Shown here: one piece after another, positions 1 through 5,821 of the stretch
How the letters are laid out: each line of letters opens with the position of its first letter
Numbering within the stretch: the first letter of the stretch is position 1
NCBI GenBank assembly: GCA_945892985.1
Contig: CAMDDU010000093.1
Location: 1-6,426, forward strand
Direction of reading: 5' to 3'
Source: CAITSH01 sp945892985
Lineage (GTDB): Bacteria > Pseudomonadota > Gammaproteobacteria > Burkholderiales > SG8-39
Length of the DNA: 6,426 bases
The notes under the pieces: model-generated
Told to the model about the DNA's origin: nothing
What the model saw: only the letters and a program-made list of their open reading frames with translations
Databases searched by the model: none
Program-made: the position numbers and the translations under genes

Positions 1-89
1 TAAATCCAAATTCAAATGCCCACACCCAGCCCCCGCCCTAGCCGCAATCTCGCCATCCATGCCAAGCGCCGCGACAATAATGCCGTTCT

Positions 90-182
90 GTCATTGCGAG
101 GAGCAAAGCGACGAAGCAATCTCCTGGCATGCTCGAGCGCTATGCAAGCATGTTGAGGTTGCTTCGCTACGCTCGCACTGAC
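90..182. repeat. MITE-like imperfect palindrome, copy 1
   Basis: This 93-bp segment starts with gtcattgcgaggagc and ends with gctcgcactgac, so its ends are near-perfect inverted repeats with one mismatch near the right end. Inner arms cgaagcaa and ttgcttcg also pair, and a central part with catgct and agcatg can form a second hairpin. The end sequence belongs to a widely dispersed class of intergenic palindromic repeats seen in many bacterial genomes (recalled, not searched). It has no coding capacity of its own. Confidence 0.75.
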
Positions 183-287
183 ATAAGCTTGGCTTGAAAT
201 AAATCCAAATTCAGATGCCCACACCCAGCCCCGCCGTAGCCGCAATCTCACCACCCATGCCAAGCGCCGCGACAATAATCTCGTTCT

Positions 288-380
288 GTCATTGCGAGGA
301 GCGAAGCGACGAAGCAATCTCCTGGCATGCTCGAGCGCTATGCAAGCATGTTGAGGTTGCTTCGCTACGCTCGCAATGAC
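288..380. repeat. MITE-like imperfect palindrome, copy 2
   Basis: This is the second 93-bp copy. Here the terminal inverted repeats are perfect over 11 bases (gtcattgcgag at 288-298 and ctcgcaatgac at 370-380), with the same inner arms cgaagcaa / ttgcttcg as copy 1. It differs from copy 1 by a few substitutions. As RNA or single-stranded DNA it would fold into a long interrupted hairpin. It sits inside the larger tandem unit, so it was amplified with its flanks rather than inserted twice independently. Confidence 0.78.
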
Positions 381-412
381 ATAAGCCTGGCTTGAAATAA
401 ATCCAAATTCAA

Positions 413-598
413 ATGCCCACACCCAGCCCCCGCCGTAGCCGCAAACTCGCCAAACCTCTGGAAGAGGCGCTGCGCAAACGTCTGCGCGATGGCAGTGGCG
501 ACGCACCACCGGATCTCTTTCCGGCGGAACTCGACGCGGCACTCGATGCCGCCGTAGGGCGACTGATGGCCGACCGCCTCGGCGCGAAAAAGCACTAG
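413..598 (+). CDS. Small hypothetical protein (61 aa), start inside the repeat
   Basis: The gene is not recognised. The 61-residue product has a basic, proline/serine-rich start (MPTPSPRRSRKLAKP), a charged helical part (LEEALRKRLRDG), an acidic alanine-rich helical stretch (about residues 36-54) and a basic end (GAKKH). It shows no membrane segment, signal peptide or cysteines. The amphipathic, Ala/Leu/Arg/Asp-rich composition looks like real protein rather than noise. The ATG at 413 lies in the third, partial copy of the tandem repeat, and the same first codons also occur upstream at 16 and 215, where they run into the palindrome and stop. No clear Shine-Dalgarno precedes the ATG, which lowers confidence. 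It converges on the aldehyde dehydrogenase gene. It could be a DNA-binding or regulatory small protein, but nothing proves that. Confidence 0.42.
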   Translation: MPTPSPRRSRKLAKPLEEALRKRLRDGSGDAPPDLFPAELDAALDAAVGRLMADRLGAKKH

Positions 599-666
599 CG
601 CAACCGGGAAGCGCACCCGCCCGCTCCGATCACCCCCGTCGCACTTCGAACTTGAATTCACACAAT

Positions 667-701
667 GGCTGGAAACCCGCGCCTGGCGGCCATTTCCAGC
701 C
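667..701 (-). terminator. Candidate terminator hairpin of the minus-strand operon
   Basis: A perfect 9-bp inverted repeat (ggctggaaa at 667-675 and tttccagcc at 693-701) with a 17-base GC-rich loop lies 12 bases beyond the aldehyde dehydrogenase stop on the minus strand. The sequence after the hairpin in that direction (attgtgtgaatt) is only moderately T-rich, so intrinsic termination would be weak. It could instead be an mRNA 3'-end stabilising hairpin. No other hairpin stands out between the two convergent genes. Confidence 0.45.
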
Positions 702-713
702 TATGTTCGCTGC

Positions 714-2099
714 TCAGACAGCCCGCAGATGCCAGCCCCGCGGCCGTAAAAACGCTTCGATGCCCTGCCCGGACAGCGTCACCCCCACACCGGAATGCCC
801 CACGCCCGACCAGGGAAGGCGCGCACTGACACGGCCGCAGCAATTCCAATACGCCGAGCCCGAGCGCACCTGCGACAACACGCGTTCGGCACGACGGCCG
901 TCGCGGGTGTAAATCCCGGCGGTAAGTCCGTAGCGCGTGTCGTTCATCAAGGCCACCGCCTGGGCATCGTCACGCACCTTGCGCAGCCCGATAATCGGAC
1001 CAAAACTCTCCTCGTGCATCAATTCGGTGTTCTGACCGGCATCGCCAAACACCGTCGGCGCAAACCAGTTGCCCTTGCCACCGGGTGCGAGCAAGGGACT
1101 GCCGCCAAGCAAGAGCTTCGCGCCTTTGCGCTTCGCATCGGCGACCTGGTGCTTGAGCAAGGCCAGTTGCGGCGGGCGTGCAAGCGGACCGATATAGGTA
1201 TTCTCGTCTGCGGGGTCGCCGATGCGAAAGGCCTTTACCTCGGTGACAAAGGCCGCCACGAATGCGTCATAAATCTTTTCGTGCGCATAGATGCGCTCAA
1301 CCGCGCAGCAACTCTGGCCGTTGTTGTCGAAGGCACCGCGGGCGAGCTCTGCAGCGACCGCCGGCACATCGACATCCTCGCAAACATAGACCGGATCCTT
1401 GCCCCCCAGCTCCAATTGCACGCGCATCATGCGGCCGGCGACATCGCGCGCAATCTTCACACCGGTGGCATGTGAACCGGTAAAAAAAACGCCGTCGATA
1501 TTCTGTTTTACCAGCGCGCCACCGGTTTTTCCGCCACCGATAAGCGGAATGAACACCTCTTGGGGAACCCCGCTCGCATGCAACAGGCGTGCAATCTCCA
1601 GCCCGCTCAGCATGGCGTGTTCTGAGGGTTTGTACAGCACGGCATTACCCGTCAGCAATGCCGGCACAAAGACAGCGGCGCCCGCCAGATACGGGTGGCT
1701 CCAGGTGCCAATATGGGCGATGACGCCCAGCGCCTCCTGCGAGATCATTTCCTTCAGATCCTGCGCAGCCTCCTCGAATACCACGCTGTTGCGCAGCCGC
1801 GGCTTGGTGTTGGCGATGAAAAAATCAATACGCTCAAGCACGTCCGCAAGCTCGTTCCGCGCTTGCGATATGGGCTTGCCCGTCTCACTGCTGAGTATTT
1901 TCGCCAGTGTTTCGCGCTCGGACATAAGCGCCGTTCGAAAGCGCTTTATCGCCGCCACCCGTTTGCTGAAAGGCGCACGGCTCCAGGCCGGCTGCGCCTC
2001 GCGCGCCATCTCGTATTTGCGCCCGACCTGCAGCAGGCCATCCTCGGCAAGAATGCGCAGTTGCCTGCCCGTCGCAGGATTGGTGATTTTGAGCGTCAT
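714..2099 (-). CDS. NAD(P)+-dependent aldehyde dehydrogenase (461 aa)
   Basis: A cytosolic aldehyde dehydrogenase superfamily enzyme that should oxidise an aldehyde to the acid with NAD(P)+. Visible landmarks are LYKPSE (cofactor-binding Lys157), FFTGS (205-209), LELGGKDP with general-base Glu230, FDNNGQSCCA with catalytic Cys264 next to Cys265, ESFGP (364-368), and a C-terminal YWNCCGRVSARLPWSG region. Length is near the family norm (about 460-500). The start chosen is ATG 2099, which overlaps the stop of the upstream hydrolase gene as ATGA and follows a GGCGGA purine stretch. A longer frame to 2189 only overlaps that gene and looks artificial. Odd point: the usual W-N-x-P motif reads TWSHP (132-136), so the oxyanion-hole Asn appears to be Ser. 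The pairing with a PuuD-like hydrolase suggests a gamma-glutamyl-aminoaldehyde substrate in a PuuC-like role, but the subfamily does not look like classical PuuC, so the substrate is left open. Confidence 0.93.
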   Translation of the reverse strand: MTLKITNPATGRQLRILAEDGLLQVGRKYEMAREAQPAWSRAPFSKRVAAIKRFRTALMSERETLAKILSSETGKPISQARNELADVLERIDFFIANTKPRLRNSVVFEEAAQDLKEMISQEALGVIAHIGTWSHPYLAGAAVFVPALLTGNAVLYKPSEHAMLSGLEIARLLHASGVPQEVFIPLIGGGKTGGALVKQNIDGVFFTGSHATGVKIARDVAGRMMRVQLELGGKDPVYVCEDVDVPAVAAELARGAFDNNGQSCCAVERIYAHEKIYDAFVAAFVTEVKAFRIGDPADENTYIGPLARPPQLALLKHQVADAKRKGAKLLLGGSPLLAPGGKGNWFAPTVFGDAGQNTELMHEESFGPIIGLRKVRDDAQAVALMNDTRYGLTAGIYTRDGRRAERVLSQVRSGSAYWNCCGRVSARLPWSGVGHSGVGVTLSGQGIEAFLRPRGWHLRAV

Positions 2100-2875
2100 T
2101 TTCCGCCAGCTTTCTGAAGAAATTCTTTGAGAATGGGCGTGTTGTCGATGAGGCTGGCGTCGTTGGGATCCTGGAACTCCGGATGCCATTGCACGCCCAG
2201 AACCCAGGCCTTGCCGATGTGGCGTACCGCCTCGATCACGCCATCGGGTTCCGCACGCGCCTCGACCGCCAATCCGTGGCCAAGGTCTTTGACCGCCTGA
2301 TGGTGCACTGAATTGATCTTGTAGCTGCGGTCCAGCTCATACCAGCGTGAAAGCCCGCTCCCGGCTTCGATGCGCATGGCGTGGAAATTCTGGTCGTAGA
2401 TTTTCCAGTTGCGATGCGCCAGCGCCTGCGGCTGCTGCGTGCCGATATCCTGGTAAAGCGTACCGCCAAAAGCGACGTTGATGATTTGCGCGCCACGGCA
2501 GATGCCCAGCACCGGTTTGCCCGCCGCCATGAACGCGTTGAGCAATCCGATTTCATAGAGATCCCGGATACGGTCACCGTTCCACTCGGGCTTCATCGGC
2601 ACCTCATCGTAGCTCGCCGGACAGACATCCGCGCCGCCCTGCAGAACCAGCCCGTCGAGTTCGCGCGCGTAATCGGCCGCCGTGACCCTGCCCCTGCGCG
2701 TATCGCCCTCGGGCGAAGGAATCACCACCGCGAGCGCGGCCGGTTTCCCGCGTGATTCATGCGACATCACCCAATGGATGATCGATTGCTCGCTATATTG
2801 CAGGGTCTTGCCCTTGAACAGATCACGTTTGGGGTCGGGATGAAAAAAGCCGGCCGACAGGCCGATTTTAAGCAT
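2096..2875 (-). CDS. Gamma-glutamyl-GABA hydrolase family protein (PuuD-like, peptidase C26)
   Basis: A 259-residue class-I glutamine-amidotransferase-fold hydrolase. The nucleophile elbow is GICRGAQ with Cys126, and the His-Glu of the triad is in GVQWHPE (His231, Glu233). LVLQGGADV (77-85) is the oxyanion-strand region, and SVHHQAV (189-195) is typical of the C26 family. Size matches E. coli PuuD (about 254), which cleaves gamma-glutamyl-GABA to glutamate and GABA in the cytosol. An in-frame TAA two codons before ATG 2875 fixes the start at or after this codon, and the opening MLKIGLSAGF fits the family. The Shine-Dalgarno is poor. It is the first gene of the operon, and its TGA overlaps the ATG of the aldehyde dehydrogenase, implying translational coupling. 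The synthetase (PuuA) and oxidase (PuuB) are not in the window, so another gamma-glutamyl substrate is possible and I give no gene symbol. Confidence 0.9.
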   Translation of the reverse strand: MLKIGLSAGFFHPDPKRDLFKGKTLQYSEQSIIHWVMSHESRGKPAALAVVIPSPEGDTRRGRVTAADYARELDGLVLQGGADVCPASYDEVPMKPEWNGDRIRDLYEIGLLNAFMAAGKPVLGICRGAQIINVAFGGTLYQDIGTQQPQALAHRNWKIYDQNFHAMRIEAGSGLSRWYELDRSYKINSVHHQAVKDLGHGLAVEARAEPDGVIEAVRHIGKAWVLGVQWHPEFQDPNDASLIDNTPILKEFLQKAGGK

Positions 2876-2993
2876 GGCTTAGCGCACCGCGCCAATGGGC
2901 GTGGCCGCGCCACCGCAGGACGCGCGGATCCACACGATGCGGCAAACATCCACCTGCGCCCGTTTGCAATCACTGGCCATCCGCCCCCCCCTT

Positions 2994-3022
2994 TTGACAA
3001 CCCGGCGCATTATGCCGACAAT
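2994..3022 (+). promoter_or_regulatory. Candidate sigma-70 promoter upstream of tRNA-Val
   Basis: A perfect -35 hexamer TTGACA (2994-2999) is followed after 17 bases by GACAAT (3017-3022), which matches four of six -10 positions. Transcription would start near 3029, about 65 bases before the tRNA. The hexamer and spacing are seen directly; use as a promoter is inferred. Confidence 0.45.
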
Positions 3023-3051
3023 TTTCGCACTGCGAGGCGAATAATGCCGCG

Positions 3052-3081
3052 TTGACCCTGCGACACCGGGCATGAGAAAAT
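3052..3081 (+). promoter_or_regulatory. Second candidate promoter, close to tRNA-Val
   Basis: TTGACC (3052-3057) is followed after 18 bases by GAAAAT (3076-3081). Transcription would start about 6 bases before the mature tRNA 5' end, a common arrangement for single tRNA genes. Both hexamers are imperfect, so this competes with the upstream TTGACA promoter rather than replacing it. Confidence 0.35.
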
Positions 3082-3093
3082 AGGAACTGGATT

Positions 3094-3168
3094 GCGCGGC
3101 TAGCTCAGGGGTAGAGCATCGCCTTCACACGGCGGGGGTCGGGGGTTCGAAACCCTCGCCGCGCACCA
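3094..3168 (+). tRNA. tRNA-Val (anticodon CAC)
   Basis: A 75-base sequence folds as a complete cloverleaf. The 7-bp acceptor stem gcgcggc/gccgcgc is perfectly paired, the D stem is gctc/gagc, and the anticodon stem tcgcc/ggcgg has one T-G pair and encloses the loop ttcacac, giving anticodon CAC (reads GUG, valine). The variable loop is 5 bases and the T stem ggggg/ccctc has one G-T pair around ttcgaaa. Discriminator A and CCA are encoded at 3165-3168. It is a single tRNA, not part of a visible cluster. The DNA directly 3' is a lower-GC mosaic of mobile-element remains, which fits tRNA 3' ends being frequent insertion points. I did not find a second copy of the tRNA 3' end in the window. Confidence 0.97.
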
Positions 3169-3227
3169 CCTGAGTTTGAAGAAATAATTAAAGAAATAGG
3201 CTCATTTAGCGAATGATGTTGTTGAAC

Positions 3228-3416
3228 TCATGCTCTGACCGCCAGAGTGAGCAACCGTGCGGGATCGGGGCTTAAGCGGGGCGACCGGTCGAGAACTCTA
3301 AACCATCCGAGGTAGTTGGTGAGGTATTTCGTGGCAACACCCTTGAAGCGGACCATCCATGCGCGCAGGCGCGAACAAAAGGCATCCTGATTAGTAGCAA
3401 TGAGCGTCAGCCAGGC
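3228..3416 (-). pseudogene. C-terminal remnant of an IS1595-like transposase
   Basis: The minus frame between a TGA at 3417-3419 and a TGA at 3228-3230 encodes 62 residues with no start codon at its beginning. Its core WMVRFKGVATKYLTNYLGWF (residues 20-39) resembles the conserved C-terminal end of ISXO2/IS1595-type transposases, where R-F-x-G-V-A-T-x-Y-L-x-x-Y-L-G-W is typical (family memory, not searched). It also has a preceding SRLR and a following LDRSP. The catalytic DDE/N domain that should lie upstream (above 3416) is absent, so it cannot transpose. It lies 60 bases past the tRNA. A ggctcat heptamer occurs on both sides (3199 and 3414), but I could not show that these are true element ends. 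IS1595 family membership is likely rather than certain. Confidence 0.65.
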
Positions 3417-3668
3417 TCATCTGGTGAGCTTGTCTGACCGTAAAGTGACCTCGTATGGCCAAAATATCTATCGCCGCAGATTTCCGAAAAAAACAGCGTT
3501 GCTCTTGCCGTGTATGCCGATTGTAGGCCGTTTGGGCGTGCACGGTAGGCGCCGCCGGAGCGAGCGAGCGGACACAATGGCGCGCCGATGAAGCACACCA
3601 CCCCACCTCGCCCTACCCCGCCACAACGAAATGCTAAAGCTGCATTGCGACGATAAAAGCGCAGGAGG
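3417..3668. other. Unassigned stretch between two gene remnants
   Basis: No recognisable gene. Several overlapping 60-70-codon frames are open on both strands (plus 3400-3591, minus 3391-3606 and 3407-3601), but they mutually overlap, have no good ribosome-binding site and carry no familiar motif. The stretch includes a run of seven A residues near 3486-3492 and a short gagcgagcg repeat near 3558. It may be decayed DNA from the element that left the transposase piece beside it. Confidence 0.4.
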
Positions 3669-3746
3669 CTACCCGCTGCTCTTTTGCTGAGCGAATGCGG
3701 AGCCCGTCATCAAAAAACCGGCTAACAGTGCAATCGTAAATTTCAT
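3669..3746 (-). CDS. Orphan signal-peptide mini-ORF (25 aa), probably a gene stub
   Basis: The minus strand from ATG 3746 to TAG 3669 encodes 25 residues that form a textbook Sec signal peptide: a short positive start (MKFT), a hydrophobic core (IALLAGFLMTG), a signal-peptidase I site of the type SAFA followed by Q, and then only about five more residues (ending KSSG) before the stop. A weak purine stretch (GGGTAA) precedes the ATG. A mature protein this short is not expected to do anything, so this is more likely the 5' end of a secreted-protein gene whose remainder was lost or stopped early. The same frame stays open after the TAG for about 65 codons but shows no recognisable protein. It lies 160 bases downstream of a headless secreted-type gene on the same strand, and the two could be separated parts of related genes. 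Confidence 0.45.
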   Translation of the reverse strand: MKFTIALLAGFLMTGSAFAQQKSSG

Positions 3747-3906
3747 AGTTACCCGTCACGCTAACCGCATACGTCCAGCGAAGGGTTTCCAAGGCTACGC
3801 TGGCTCACATTTCGATGAAAACCAGACACGCAAATAGCTCACCTTGAGGGGGAAATAAACAAATGAGAACCATTTATTCAAATCTGGATTATGGCTACTT
3901 CCCCAT

Positions 3907-4320
3907 TCATTTAGCTGCCGCTGGTGCTGGTGCTGGAGCTGCTGCTGGTGCTGGTGCTGCCGCCGCGGGAGCAGAAGGAGAGGCAATCAGTGCAGGAGGC
4001 CCATATATTGAGCGCAGCACGTCTACCATCTCCACGTTATTCGTCGCCTTTCCCTCCATTAAGCGATCGATGCCTGTCATAAGCACGACGTTGTCGGCCG
4101 GCCCTAGCCAGAGGGCACGATTATTTCTGATTAAGGTGAGTTTCTCTATCGAACAATTTGGGCCAATTTTTTGCACCCAAGCAAGTGCAGAAAGAACTCG
4201 GGTTGAACCATCAGACCGGCTCAGCGTGACTTGCCTAAAGTCCGCAACATGACACTCAGCTACGTTTGCCTTTACCCCACCTTTGGCTTTTTCTGGCTTC
4301 GGGAGATCGGCACTCTTTTC
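3907..4320 (-). pseudogene. 5'-truncated gene for an Ala/Pro-tailed protein
   Basis: This minus frame is open with protein-like sequence for at least 137 codons before TGA 3907, but it has no ATG, GTG or TTG until an internal GTG at 4176. The sequence therefore begins headless, reading EKSADLPKPEKAKGGVK and then a globular-looking part: two cysteines (AECHVADF and GPNCS, about residues 23 and 56), a strand-like LTLIRNNRALWLGP, and GIDRLMEGKATNN. It ends in a low-complexity alanine/proline tail (about 114-136) and a final Lys. The charged Lys/Pro linker at the front looks like what follows a signal peptide. At 4319-4321 the frame passes directly into the stop codon of the amidohydrolase gene in another frame, which marks a likely recombination or deletion junction. 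A plus-strand frame (3863-4252) runs antisense and has a good ribosome-binding site, but its protein looks less natural. I do not recognise the family. Confidence 0.6.
3913..3966. repeat. Low-complexity GCTGGT/GCTGCT tract
   Basis: The plus strand reads as near-tandem ctggtg and ctgctg units with a few interruptions. On the minus strand it encodes the alternating Ala/Pro tail of the truncated protein. Such tracts change length by slippage, so tail length is likely variable between strains. Confidence 0.7.
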
Positions 4321-5821
4321 AGGGAAAGCGTGCGGGATAGGTGTCGGCGGGAATCGCTGTGGCGAGGCTGCGGCGGTAGATCTTTTCCATGGCGTCGAGC
4401 ATCGGGCCGACCGAGGCCTCGGCGCGGTCGAACTCGAACTTGAGCTTTTCGTACTCGGTGGCGATCTCGGCGAGGATCCTTCCCTCGTCGATGGCGGTCA
4501 ATTTTCCTCCGCGCATCACGACCTGCCCGCCGACCATCGAGAAATCGATGCCCGCGCCCCGCTCGGCATACACGAGTTGCCGCACCGGGTCGGAGAGCGG
4601 CGTAAATGTAGCGGTGTCAAGCCGATAGGCCACCAGGTCGGCGATCGCCCCGGGCTTCAACACGCCCAGCTCGCCCTCGAAACCGAATGCTTTCGCGCCC
4701 CCGCGAGTGGCCGCGCCAAGCGCCTCTTTCGCCGACAGCCACTTCGAGTAGTCGTCGCCGCGGATCTTCGACAGCGCAGCGGCGCTGCCGAGCACCGTGA
4801 GCATGTTCGCGGTGAAGGTCGAGCAGGTGCCGTCGGTACCCATGCTCACATTGACTCCCGCTTCCAGCAAAAAGCGCACCGGCTGATAGCCCGAGCCCAG
4901 GGTCATGTTCGACCACGGGTTGTGCTGGGCCGTCGCGCCCGAACGCGCCAGCGCGGCAATCTCGCGCGGGTTCAGCCACACCGCGTGGATGAGGCTGGTG
5001 CGAGGCGAAAGGAATCCGATGTCGGCGAGGTACTCGACGATCGGCTTGCCGTAGAAAAGCCCCCCGGTCACCACCTGCATGCGCGTCTCCTGCACGTGCG
5101 TCACCATGGACAGGTCGTGCTCATCGGCGAAACGCCGGCAGGTCATCAGGAATTCGTCGCTGCAGCGTTGCGGGGCCGAAGCGGAGACCACGAGACCGAC
5201 GCGGTTCGCGCGCGGATGGCGCGTCTTCGCAAGCTCGGCGCACAAGCTCAGGAACTCGGCTTCGGAAGGCGGCTTGAGCTGGCGCATCTGGCGGAGCATT
5301 TCGGCCGAGAAGGCCTCCCCGGCGAACGGGAAGTTGTCCACGATAGGCCGGTTCATCATCGCGAAGCCCACCAGAGCGCGGATTCCGATGTCTTCGTAAG
5401 CCTGGAACACCGCGTCGAGATTCTCACGGTTGATCGCCGCGCCGAGCGCGAGGTCGTCGAGGACCAGTGTGGTGCCGGTGCGCAGCGCTTCGATCGCACC
5501 GATCAGCGTGCGCAAGTAGGTCTGGCGAGGATTCAGCACGACCGGGATCGGCGTCCTCACGTAGTGCATCCACAGTTCGAGCGGCAGGTTCTCGATGCGC
5601 CCTTTCTGGAAATGCTCGTGCGAGTGGAAATGGCCGTTAATCAGGCCCGGCGCGAGCAACCGGCCGGCAAGGTCGATCGTCTTGGCCCCCGCAAGGCTGC
5701 CGGCAGGCGCGATCGTCCGGATGCGGCCGTCTTCCACCAGCAGGTCGAGCGGCTTAGCGTCGAAGGCGAACTCCTCGCCGAGTAGCGCGCAGGCGCCACG
5801 AAGGATCAGGGGTGGGTTCAT
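4319..5821 (-). CDS. Amidohydrolase-superfamily metal-dependent deaminase/hydrolase (500 aa)
   Basis: A cytosolic TIM-barrel metallo-hydrolase of the S-adenosylhomocysteine deaminase / TrzA-AtzA type. An N-terminal beta domain (about 1-57) is followed by the metal-binding INGHFHSHEH (His64, His66). Other landmarks are THVQET (His242 metal ligand, Glu245 catalytic), LIHAVWL (His279), QHNPWSNMTLGSG (substrate loop, 299-311), MGTDG (Asp330 metal ligand), and KPGAIADLVAYRLD returning to the beta domain. All expected ligands are present, so it should be active on a ring or amide/amine substrate that cannot be named here. ATG 5821 is preferred over an upstream in-frame TTG (5839) because the only GGAGG (5833-5837) lies between them. 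Its ATG overlaps the stop of a decayed amidohydrolase gene (ATGA). The C-terminal 100 residues past the beta domain are longer than in minimal relatives. The downstream side abuts a truncated gene in another frame, so the last codons may have been altered. Confidence 0.93.
   Translation of the reverse strand: MNPPLILRGACALLGEEFAFDAKPLDLLVEDGRIRTIAPAGSLAGAKTIDLAGRLLAPGLINGHFHSHEHFQKGRIENLPLELWMHYVRTPIPVVLNPRQTYLRTLIGAIEALRTGTTLVLDDLALGAAINRENLDAVFQAYEDIGIRALVGFAMMNRPIVDNFPFAGEAFSAEMLRQMRQLKPPSEAEFLSLCAELAKTRHPRANRVGLVVSASAPQRCSDEFLMTCRRFADEHDLSMVTHVQETRMQVVTGGLFYGKPIVEYLADIGFLSPRTSLIHAVWLNPREIAALARSGATAQHNPWSNMTLGSGYQPVRFLLEAGVNVSMGTDGTCSTFTANMLTVLGSAAALSKIRGDDYSKWLSAKEALGAATRGGAKAFGFEGELGVLKPGAIADLVAYRLDTATFTPLSDPVRQLVYAERGAGIDFSMVGGQVVMRGGKLTAIDEGRILAEIATEYEKLKFEFDRAEASVGPMLDAMEKIYRRSLATAIPADTYPARFP

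Larger units (their letters stand above)
1..452. repeat. Tandem ~198-bp repeat, two full copies plus a partial third
   Basis: Full copies occupy 1-199 and 200-397, and a third begins at 398 and stays similar until about 452. Every copy starts with taaatccaaattca and then an ATG followed by cccacacccagcc (ATG at 16, 215 and 413). The full copies continue with a ~35-bp spacer, a 93-bp imperfect palindrome and a short tail ending in ggcttgaaa. The copies differ by scattered point changes and single-base indels, so the duplication is not brand new. The third copy changes at about 453 into unique sequence that keeps the reading frame of a small plus-strand ORF. The window starts exactly at a unit boundary, so the array may extend further left. 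A minus-strand frame open through the repeats (12-542) has a duplicated translation and is treated as a by-product. Confidence 0.92.

Noticed and set aside
1..397. A CRISPR array at the left end
   Set aside because: The repeat unit is about 198 bp in only two to three copies with no unique spacers, and no cas gene is present.
12..542. A 176-codon minus-strand frame through the left-end repeats
   Set aside because: Its translation simply repeats twice with the 198-bp unit and reads through the palindromes, typical of spurious ORFs annotated in such repeats.
795..2130. Plus-strand frames opposite the aldehyde dehydrogenase (795-1475, 1399-2130, 1695-2117)
   Set aside because: These are antisense by-products of a well-supported gene, with no motifs or ribosome-binding sites of note.
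2942..2967. Inverted repeat gcaaac / gtttgc with a 14-base spacer upstream of the PuuD-like gene, as an operator
   Set aside because: The arms are only six bases and no regulator gene or minus-strand promoter is visible nearby, so chance is likely.
2767..3073. Short minus-strand frames between the PuuD-like gene and the tRNA (2767-3000, 2879-3073)
   Set aside because: One overlaps the PuuD-like gene in another frame. The other ends at the TAA just before it and runs over the tRNA promoter region; neither has protein-like features.
3199..3420. ggctcat heptamers at 3199 and 3414 as ends or target duplications of the IS1595-like remnant
   Set aside because: Seven bases in direct orientation are too little, and the expected inverted terminal repeats were not found.
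3863..4252. A 129-codon plus-strand frame with a strong GAGGGGGA ribosome-binding site
   Set aside because: It is antisense to the Ala/Pro-tailed protein, which has the more natural amino-acid pattern. The plus frame is Gly/Ala repeats followed by Ser/Thr-rich noise. It remains the best alternative for this stretch.
4283..5785. A 500-codon open frame on the plus strand
   Set aside because: It is exactly antisense to the amidohydrolase, whose motifs are unmistakable. The antisense translation is rich in Arg, His and Gly with no recognisable domain. Such long antisense frames are common in GC-rich genes.
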